This document shows positions 8,551-15,900 of a DNA stretch of 32,471 nt, in pieces (positions within the stretch are counted from its first letter, which is position 1; each line of letters opens with the position of its first letter). The DNA is from Sulfitobacter undariae (lineage in GTDB: Bacteria > Pseudomonadota > Alphaproteobacteria > Rhodobacterales > Rhodobacteraceae): contig NZ_JACIEI010000024.1 in NCBI RefSeq assembly GCF_014196805.1, forward strand, positions 1 to 32,471. The letters run 5' to 3'. The notes beneath the pieces were generated by a model. It was not told the origin of the DNA, ran no database searches, and was given only the letters and a program-made list of their open reading frames with translations. Made by a program: the position numbers and the translations under genes.

Positions 8551-9663
8551 ATGACTACCACTGGTAAACAATTGTTCACCACGCTCGAAGCTGACGGCAC
8601 GCTGACCGTCGCGGTTGAGGATGTGACCTTTGACGCCCCCACCAGCAACCAAGTTCTGGTGAAAATGGAAGCTGCACCGATCAACCCATCCGACCTTGCC
8701 ATTCTGGTTGGCGGGGCGGACCTTGAAAACGCAGAATACACGCCTGGCAAGTTTGTCGCCAAGATGCCCGAGGGGGCAAATGCGGCTTCAAAAGCGCGCC
8801 ACGGGATGAAGCTGCCCGCCGGCAACGAAGGGGCCGGCACCGTGGTTGAGGCTGGTGACAGCGCAGCTGCGCAGGCTCTTATTGGGCAGCGCGTGTCTTG
8901 CGTACCAGGCAACGCCTATAGTCAGTATTGCTTGGCCGATGCCTCCATGTGTCTGCCTCTTGGCGATCACTCCGCCGAAGAGGGGGCCAGCGCCTTCGTC
9001 AACCCGATGACTGCGCTTGGCTTTGTCGAAAATGCCAAGGCCGATGGGCAGGACGCTATTTTGCATACGGTAGGTGCGTCAAACCTCGGGCAGATGCTGA
9101 CACGCATCTGTAAAGAGGACGGACTCGGACTGGTAAACATCGTGCGCAAGAGTGAACAGGTTGACCTGCTGAAAGGTATCGGGGCGACGCATGTGGTCAA
9201 TTCTTCCGACGACGACTTTATGGATCAACTGAGCGGGGCCATTCGTGACACGGGTGCCTTCTATGGCTTTGACCCCGTTGGCGGTGGCAAGCAGGTCGAT
9301 ATGTCGTTCAGGGCGATGGAGCGGGTCGCGGTTGAGCAGATGACCGAATTTTCGCGCTATGGTTCGAACCAGCAGAAGCGCATGTTCATCTACGGTCGCC
9401 TTGACACAAGCCCAACTGTCCTGACGCCGTCCTACGGGTTCGGCTGGACGCTGTCGGGTTGGCTTCTGTTCCCCTTCCTACAGTCCGTCGGGCAGGAAAC
9501 TATGGGCCGTATGCGGCAGCGTGTGCGCGACAATCTTACCACCACCTTCGCCAGCAACTACAAATCGCGCGTCTCATTGGAAGACATGCTGAAGAAAGAA
9601 GCAGTGATGGATTACCGCGCCATGAAGACGGGCGAAAAATACCTCGTAACGCCCTGGGCCTAA
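8551..9663 (+). CDS. Medium-chain dehydrogenase/reductase, zinc-independent (quinone-reductase-like)
   Basis: A 370-residue MDR protein. The GroES-like N-terminal domain contains MEAAPINPSDLAIL and LPAGNEGAGTVVEAGDSA, and the Rossmann domain begins HTVGASNLGQML, followed by IGATHVVNSSDD. The cysteines and histidines of zinc-dependent alcohol dehydrogenases are not evident, pointing to NADPH:quinone or enoyl-type reduction. The ATG at 8551 follows AGAAGGAG with an 8-nt spacer. It is monocistronic, with an intrinsic terminator 10 nt after its stop, and is divergent from the aldehyde dehydrogenase operon, with which it may share control. Confidence 0.85.
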   Translation: MTTTGKQLFTTLEADGTLTVAVEDVTFDAPTSNQVLVKMEAAPINPSDLAILVGGADLENAEYTPGKFVAKMPEGANAASKARHGMKLPAGNEGAGTVVEAGDSAAAQALIGQRVSCVPGNAYSQYCLADASMCLPLGDHSAEEGASAFVNPMTALGFVENAKADGQDAILHTVGASNLGQMLTRICKEDGLGLVNIVRKSEQVDLLKGIGATHVVNSSDDDFMDQLSGAIRDTGAFYGFDPVGGGKQVDMSFRAMERVAVEQMTEFSRYGSNQQKRMFIYGRLDTSPTVLTPSYGFGWTLSGWLLFPFLQSVGQETMGRMRQRVRDNLTTTFASNYKSRVSLEDMLKKEAVMDYRAMKTGEKYLVTPWA

Positions 9664-9672
9664 GCCATAACG

Positions 9673-9710
9673 GAGCGGCGCTGCTCTTGAAGGGTGGCGC
9701 TGCTCTTTTT
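9673..9710 (+). terminator. Intrinsic terminator of the MDR gene
   Basis: GAGCGGCGC (9673-9681) pairs with GCGCTGCTC (9697-9705) in a 9-bp stem with one G-T pair, followed directly by TTTTT (9706-9710). It lies 10 nt after the stop codon of the dehydrogenase. Confidence 0.85.
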
Positions 9711-10075
9711 AAAGGCCAGCCTTCATGAGTGTTGACTGCGTCATTCTCGCAGGGAACTTTTCATACGCCGAAATCGATCGCTGCGTATCCCCCAGTTCCC
9801 CGCTTGGTCGGTTGAATGTGCGGCCCATTGCGAACCTTCAACGATTGATTGATTGGATGCTGCGGCGGAGCTTCCCGAAAACCAATATTGGCGGGTTAAA
9901 GCAGCATTTCGGTAGGCCCGAGAACTGTTATGCATACAAAACCGACCCTTAGAACTAAGGCGTTTTTTCTGTCATCATTTCATCCACCTATGCCGCAAAA
10001 CTCCCACAACAAGCTGTAATCGATATTTATGCAATCAAGATGAGTCCTTTGGGGAGGTCTCGTTATTACTCGATT
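9711..10075. other. Gene-free stretch with a small terminator-like hairpin
   Basis: No convincing gene. A 75-codon frame at 9725-9952 lacks a ribosome-binding site and family likeness. CCTTAGAACTAAGG (9947-9960), followed by TTTTTT from 9963, looks like a weak plus-strand terminator, but nothing I can name is transcribed into it. Confidence 0.4.
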
Positions 10076-10453
10076 TCAGTTGATATTATGATCTCGTTTT
10101 AAATCGAGGATATGCACGTCCAGCTCTGATCTCATCTTTCCGTAATCCATAAGGCACGGAGTTCCCCACCTGACTTGTAGTGGGTCGTAGGACTCGATGA
10201 GGGGCACCGGCAGTCCTTCTAGGAGAAGATGACAAGCTCGACGGACGGAGCTGACGTTTTCGTCGTATAAATGGTTATCCCTGGAACGACCGAAAGCATG
10301 GTCGGCCATGTATCCTGCCAGACGTAAGGAACTCTCCTCCATTGCTGAGGTTGGTTTGAACAGGCCCAAGCAGATTTCTCCCGCCAGAAAGAGCATTTGC
10401 GACTCCTTTTCTCTGGCTGGAAGCTTCAGAAATGTTTCGTCAGGGATGATCAT
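10076..10453 (-). CDS. Unknown 125-residue protein in the tRNA/phosphoesterase unit
   Basis: I do not recognise this protein. It is 125 residues long and mostly helical by composition, with blocks LFLAGEICLGLF, SLRLAGYMADHAFG and RRACHLLLEGLPVPLIESYD; the tail is charged. No signal peptide, membrane segment or metal motif is seen. The start is well supported: the ATG at 10453 follows GGAG with a 6-nt spacer. It lies 76 nt downstream of the metallophosphoesterase on the same strand and is probably co-transcribed with it and the selC-like tRNA. Confidence 0.6.
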   Translation of the reverse strand: MIIPDETFLKLPAREKESQMLFLAGEICLGLFKPTSAMEESSLRLAGYMADHAFGRSRDNHLYDENVSSVRRACHLLLEGLPVPLIESYDPLQVRWGTPCLMDYGKMRSELDVHILDLKRDHNIN

Positions 10454-10529
10454 GGCTTACTCCGATGGTAGATATATGGTTTTTGCTCAATAGCTTGGGC
10501 TTGGCCCGTTGGTTCGGTCATCTTTTTGG

Positions 10530-11321
10530 TTATTCCTCAAATTCACAGGTAAACTGTTTCAAGCTGTCGATCGGTGGGAGCTGACCTGGATAACCGATGG
10601 ACACGTTTTTCACGATAGTCTTGCCGATGCTGAACGAGACCCGGTGGTGCGTATGGCCGTACAGCCAGCGGTCAGGCTGATGTTTCAAAATCAAACTTTC
10701 CAGATCAGAAGCATAACAAGGCCCCATACTGGGGGCGTCTTTGAGCGCATTTATATGTGGGGCGTGATGGGTGATGACGGTCGTCTCACCCTCAAACGGT
10801 TCCGACAAACGTTCGTCCAGCCACTTACGATGATCGCTGTGGATTTGCGCGGTCTGAGCAGGGGTGAGCTTTCTGTAACCGCCAGCGGCAAACCGAATGT
10901 AGTGATAATCGTTCATGTGACTGGCAGCACGTCTGAAGCCTTCGGCCCTATCGCCATAGATGTCGAAATCAGTCCACAACGTGCAGCAAAGGAAGCGGTT
11001 GGCACCATAAATCAGCTCGGATTTCTGAACGAAACTGGCGTTATTGGCAGCGGCAACCTCCCGTAATTTTTCCTCTCGGTCGATGCTGCCATCGTAATAG
11101 TCATGATTGCCGGGCATCACGAAGATCTGGGCGTTAGGAAGCCGATCGGCAAGCCATGGCAGGCAGTGGCTCCACCGCTTATGGGCCTTATTGCTCAGGT
11201 CTCCTGCGATCACGCAGTGGGTGATGCCTTCCAACTGCTCGGCGGGAACTTTCTCGAAAGGGTTCATCTGCTGCCCGAGGTAGAGGTCAAGATGTAGATC
11301 CGCGAGGGTTAAGAGCTTCAT
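10530..11321 (-). CDS. Calcineurin-like metallophosphoesterase
   Basis: A 263-residue binuclear metallophosphoesterase. Family motifs appear in order: DLHLD near residue 8 (D-x-H), AGDLS, MPGNHDYYDG (GNHD), ITHHAPH and YGHTHH (GHxH). Such enzymes cleave phosphomonoesters or diesters, including nucleic acids and cyclic nucleotides. I chose the ATG at 11321 because the protein then begins MKLLTLADLH, the usual start of the fold; a longer frame from 11450 would run through the tRNA-like gene. The ATG is 36 nt after the CCA end of that tRNA, so both probably share a transcript. Substrate unknown; a tRNA-related substrate is only a hypothesis from position. Confidence 0.88.
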   Translation of the reverse strand: MKLLTLADLHLDLYLGQQMNPFEKVPAEQLEGITHCVIAGDLSNKAHKRWSHCLPWLADRLPNAQIFVMPGNHDYYDGSIDREEKLREVAAANNASFVQKSELIYGANRFLCCTLWTDFDIYGDRAEGFRRAASHMNDYHYIRFAAGGYRKLTPAQTAQIHSDHRKWLDERLSEPFEGETTVITHHAPHINALKDAPSMGPCYASDLESLILKHQPDRWLYGHTHHRVSFSIGKTIVKNVSIGYPGQLPPIDSLKQFTCEFEE

Positions 11322-11357
11322 GTGACTTGTCCGATAGGTGGGGTGGGTATTGAAAGT

Positions 11358-11448
11358 TGGTAGGAGACGCGGGTAACGATCCCGCCCGTCTACGCTTATC
11401 TGGCGCTCCGGGCTTATAAGGCCCAGCCGCACACCTGTGCTGTCTCCC
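11358..11448 (-). tRNA. selC-like tRNA with anticodon UAU and encoded CCA
   Basis: The minus strand folds as a 91-nt cloverleaf. The acceptor stem GGGAGAC/GTCTCCT is 7 bp (first pair G-T), followed by A and an encoded CCA. The D arm has a 4-bp stem GCAC/GTGC with loop AGGT. The anticodon stem is 6 bp with the 7-nt loop CTTATAA (U33, anticodon UAU). The extra arm is about 22 nt, and the T stem GCGGG/CCCGC has loop ATCGTTA. The D-arm to anticodon segment resembles E. coli selC (GGTGAGGCGGCTGG against GGTGTGCGGCTGG here), and the long variable region and small D loop are also tRNA-Sec-like, yet the anticodon would read AUA. Unusual points are A54/T58 in the T loop (inverse of the normal pair), a weak extra-arm stem, and 7+5 rather than 8+5 bp stacking. 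It could be a degraded or regulatory tRNA mimic. Confidence 0.6.
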
Positions 11449-11950
11449 AAGGTTGAAAGATCAGCGTATGAGGTGAGGCAGCAGGATGCTGCGGCGGATA
11501 ATATTTGGAAGGTATGTCAAAGGAAGCGTCCAGACTGTGGATATACAACATCGTTGCGCATCCATTTGAGGATGCGTTCAGCGTGGTGTGTGTATGAGAG
11601 CCATAATCTTCAACATGCGCAAAACATGTCGGAGTAAACGCAGTGTGTCAAACATTAAATTGGATCAACTGGATGGAATATGGATGGAAGGTTCATACGA
11701 TCAGGCTGGCAGTGAGCACGTAAAGCCGATCTTTTATAGCAGAACAGTCTGACTGTAGGCCGTTTCAGGAATGAGAGGACTGTGGCGATTCATACACAGT
11801 TAAGGGGGGTGCATTCCGTTTTCCTTTAGAAAGCTTGACGTAAGCTCTTCAAAAGACGCTACTTATTCACACTGTATTAAAGGTACTGAGTAATTTTGTT
11901 GTCCGCCTCCCTTCAACACCAATTACGAATCGCTGAATTTCAATTCAGCT
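11449..11950. other. Gene-free stretch upstream of tRNA and RT
   Basis: About 500 bases without a supported gene. A TTGACA on the minus strand (11520-11515) could be a -35 for the tRNA unit, but no -10 stands at the right distance. The part nearest the reverse transcriptase may hold its decayed N-terminal coding sequence in other frames. Confidence 0.35.
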
Positions 11951-12949
11951 TTGAAAGTACCAACAGTGATAACATCAGGACGTGGACATGCTATTGGCAG
12001 CCGAGGCTCAGCGCTCGGACGGCAGCATCATGTCCTCAAACCACTGTTGATCTCTCACGAGGGGCAACATCGGCCCAGCCGCTGCCTCAAGGACACACTT
12101 AAACTTCGAGATTTGACCAAAGCCCTATCGCGCATCCTGCCCAGATCAACAGTCTGCAGACATCTTCGCGGCCATGGCAGGCAAAAGGGGGCGGTACGGC
12201 AGGTCCAGCCCGCCTTGCCCGAATATCGTTTCGTTTGCCGCACCAATGTGAAGTCATTTTACGCCTCCATTGATCACGACAAACTGCCGACGCAGGTGGC
12301 GCGCCACGTTACCAGCCGACCAATGATGAACCTGTTGGTGCAATACATGCGCCGCACAGTTGAATATGGTGGCACATTTCGCGAGGTCTCCTGTGGTATT
12401 ACGGCTGGCTGTTGTCTCAGTCCATTGATGGGAGCGTTTCATTTACATGATCTGGACGTGGCAATGACAACGCGTCACTCGGGCTGTTTCTATATCCGTT
12501 ACATGGATGACATTCTGATCATGGCCCCCAGCCGCTGGAAATTGCGTCGTGCCATCGCAGCCATGAACAGGGAGCTCGCAGCCTTGGGCCTGCGTCAACA
12601 TCCTGACAAAATAACCATCGGGCCAATTGCCCGAGGTTTTGACTTTCTCGGTTATCACCATGCCCCTACAGGACTACGCCTGTCAGCGGTCACGGTGAAA
12701 CGCCACCAAGAAAAACTGACCCGGCTTTATGAGCCGTACCACAGACAGTTGCGCGCCTATCGCAACGGCTGGGGTGGGCAGTCAACCATACCAGGCCGCC
12801 ATGATGCGGCTTGGGCTTATCTCAACAAACGACCTGTTGTCACTTCGCATGAAGATATCACGCAGCTGCTGAAGGTCTACCAAAGGCGGTTCTACCGCTG
12901 GGCCTCTGGAGGGCTGGAAACATGTGGAAAAAACTATTTGCCGGTCTGA
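11951..12949 (+). CDS. Group II-like reverse transcriptase homologue, motif A altered, N-terminus uncertain
   Basis: An RT-like frame of 332 codons. YMDD is at residues 184-187 in FYIRYMDDILIMAPSRWKLR, preceded by GITAGCCLSPLMGAF (RT motif 4/B region) and followed by HPDKITIGPIARGFDFLGYH. Motif A reads RTNVKSFYASIDH: Asn 99 (AAT) stands where these RTs have the first catalytic Asp, so polymerase activity is doubtful. LRGHGRQKGAVRQV just upstream also fits the family. No good start exists: the frame opens at a TTG without a ribosome-binding site and its first 55 residues look non-homologous, so the N-terminus is probably truncated or frameshifted. Its last 28 nt overlap the start of the autotransporter gene. 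It lacks the usual features of diversity-generating RTs, and no group II intron RNA was recognised. Confidence 0.75.
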   Translation: MKVPTVITSGRGHAIGSRGSALGRQHHVLKPLLISHEGQHRPSRCLKDTLKLRDLTKALSRILPRSTVCRHLRGHGRQKGAVRQVQPALPEYRFVCRTNVKSFYASIDHDKLPTQVARHVTSRPMMNLLVQYMRRTVEYGGTFREVSCGITAGCCLSPLMGAFHLHDLDVAMTTRHSGCFYIRYMDDILIMAPSRWKLRRAIAAMNRELAALGLRQHPDKITIGPIARGFDFLGYHHAPTGLRLSAVTVKRHQEKLTRLYEPYHRQLRAYRNGWGGQSTIPGRHDAAWAYLNKRPVVTSHEDITQLLKVYQRRFYRWASGGLETCGKNYLPV

Positions 12950-15900
12950 TTGCTGTTACGCTTGCGACAGCAGGGTCGACTGCCTACGGGTTCAACCGAG
13001 GCGACATCGGGGCATTCACAGTGCAATTCGGCGCGGATTGTTGGATTGAAGGCACCAATCCGTACGATACCTTAAACGCTTACGTTAGGCTCACAGCCTC
13101 CGGTGTCACATATCACGCTGGGGGCAGCCATTTCAAAGACGGTGTGATAGTTTCATCTAGGCCTATTACGCTTGACCTGCTGCAAGCGTGCGTGGGGGAG
13201 GCTTCGGTGATCTCAAACCTGACGCAGAACGGGGCAGACGGCTCGTTTTATACCGACGACTACATCGGCTTGAGCTACAGACAAACATTCCCCTCGGGTG
13301 CGTCATACATGAAAGAGCGGCAAGTGGGTGCCGGCTCGATGCCCGCGAACGTTATCCCTACCGCCGATGCAGGTACGGCTGTTGCTGTGGCGTCCGGCAC
13401 GCAGGTTACGCTGAATGGGTCCGGAACGGATAGTGATGGCACCATTGACAGCTATGCCTGGAACCGCAATGGCGGAACAGGTACCGGGGAAACATTTACG
13501 GGTGAGACCACCGCCGAGCCAAGCTTCACAGCCCCGACCTTGCAGTTCGGCGATGTGGATCAGACTTTCATCTATGATCTCGTTGTTTCAGATAATCTGG
13601 GTGCGGTTTCTGCTGCCTCAAGCGTCACAATCACTGTGACAGCTCCAGCAGACACAGAGCCGCCGGTGATTTACGCCACGCCCGGTTTCGTAAGTATTGG
13701 CACCGATCTCGGAAAAATCACTGCTTCAGTTGCTCTTTACGCGAGTGTAATCGATACTTCAGGTGAGGTGATCGAGCCTGTCTTCACATTAAATGGCTCA
13801 ACGATCACAAGCCCTCATGTTTTCCCAGTTGGGACTTCGACAGTAACTGTAACGGCGCAAGATAGCGCAGGTAACAAAGCGACGCCTCAACAATTCGACG
13901 TCAACGTGACAGATCGCGAAGGCCCTGTGATTTCAGCCCTCTCGGAGGTCTCGGTGAACACCGATGCGGGGTCGCATACTGCCTCTCTTACAATGTCTGC
14001 CACGGTAACGGATAACTCAGGCGAGACCATTACACCCACCTTCACCTCAGGTTCTTTTCCCCTCTTGAACCAGCACGATTTCCCTATCGGAACAACTACA
14101 GTTACGGTCAGGGCGAATGATCTCGCGGGTAACGAAGCCGTGCCGGTACAATTCGACGTGACCGTGACGGATGCCGAAGCACCAGTTATTTCCGGGACTT
14201 CGAATGTCTCCGCAAACACCAATCCAGGCGCGAGCACCGCATCGGTGACATTGAATGCAACGGTAACAGATAATGCACTTATTGATCCCTCCCCTGTATT
14301 CACAGCGAACGGCGCAACAATCACGAGCCCCCATAACTTCCCGATTGGGACAACAACTGTCACCGTAACGGCGCAGGATGTTGCGGGTAACGCCGCGACG
14401 CCTGTGAACTTTGATGTGATCGTGACAGATGTAGGCTTTCCGGAAATTTCCGGAACATCAGATGTCTCCGTGAATACGGATGCAGGCGCGAATACCGCCT
14501 CTGTTGTGTTGAACGCGACGGTAACCGACAATTCAGGTGAGATGATTACCCCTGTTTTCTCCGTATACGGATCACCCGTCACCAGCCCGCGCAGCTTCCC
14601 GATTGGGACAACGACGGTAACAGTGACCGCGCAAGATAGTGTAGGCAATGCGGCGACGCCGGTGACCTTCGATGTGACTGTGACCGATGCAGAAGTTCCA
14701 GTAATTTCTGGCACGTCAAATGTCTCCGTAAACACCGATGCAGGCGCGAATACTGCCTCTGTCGTGTTGAATGCGACAGTAACGGATAATTCCGGCGAGA
14801 CGATCACGCCCGCCTTCACAGTGGACGGCTCAGCAATCACAAGCCCACATAGCTTTCCGATTGGGACAACAACGGTAACGGTAGGCGCGCAAGATAGTGC
14901 GGACAATGCGGCGACGCCGGTGACCTTCAATGTCACCGTGTCAGACGCAGATGCTCCGGTCATCTCCAGCACGTCAGATGTCTTGGTGAACGCCGCAGCT
15001 GGAACCAGCACAGCCTTGGTGCCTTTAAATGCTACGGTTTCCGACAACTCTGGAGAGACGATCACACCTGTTTTCTCCGTATACGGATCACCCATCACGA
15101 GCCCGCGCAGCTTCCCGGTTGGGACAACAGAGGTAACCGTGACCGCGCAAGATAGCGCAGGCAATGCGGCGACGCCGGTAACCTTCAATGTCATTGTAGC
15201 AGATGCAGAAGCTCCGGTAATCTCCGGTACTGCGGACATCTCGGTGGACGCCGATGCAGGTGCGAATACCGCTTCTGTAGCGTTTACAGCGTCGGCGACG
15301 GATAATTCAGGTCACCTGATCATGCTTGAATTCTCAGTCGACGGCTCAACAGTCACCAGCCCTCATACCTTCCCGGTCGGGACAACCACGGTAACAGTGA
15401 ACGCCAGAGACGGCGCAGGTAACACAGCGACGCCGGTGAGCTTCAATGTCACCGTGTCTGATGCAAATGCACCCGTGATTTCCGGTACCGCGGACATCTC
15501 GACAAACACCGATGCGGGTGCAAACACAGCCTCGGTGCCCTTAAATGCGACGGTATCCGATGATTCAGGCGAGACGATCGTGCCTGCCTTCACAGTCGAC
15601 GGTTCACCCGTCACGAGCCCGCATGCCTTCCCTCTTGGGACAACAGCGGTAACGGTGAGCGCGCAAGACAGCGCAGGCAATGCGGCCACTCCGGTGACCT
15701 TCAATGTAGTTGTTGCTGACGCCGGTGCTCCGGTCATCTCAGGCACCGCGGATGTCTCTGTGGGCACCGATGCAGGTGCGAACACCGCTTTTGTTGTGTT
15801 GAATGCCTCGGTAACGGATAACTCGGGTGAGACACTCACTCCTGTCTTTACGGCCGACGGTTCTGCAGTCACAAGCCCGCACAGCTTCCCTGCCGGTACA

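Noticed and set aside
9725..9952. 75-codon frame after the MDR terminator
   Set aside because: No ribosome-binding site, no family likeness, and its end falls inside a small hairpin.
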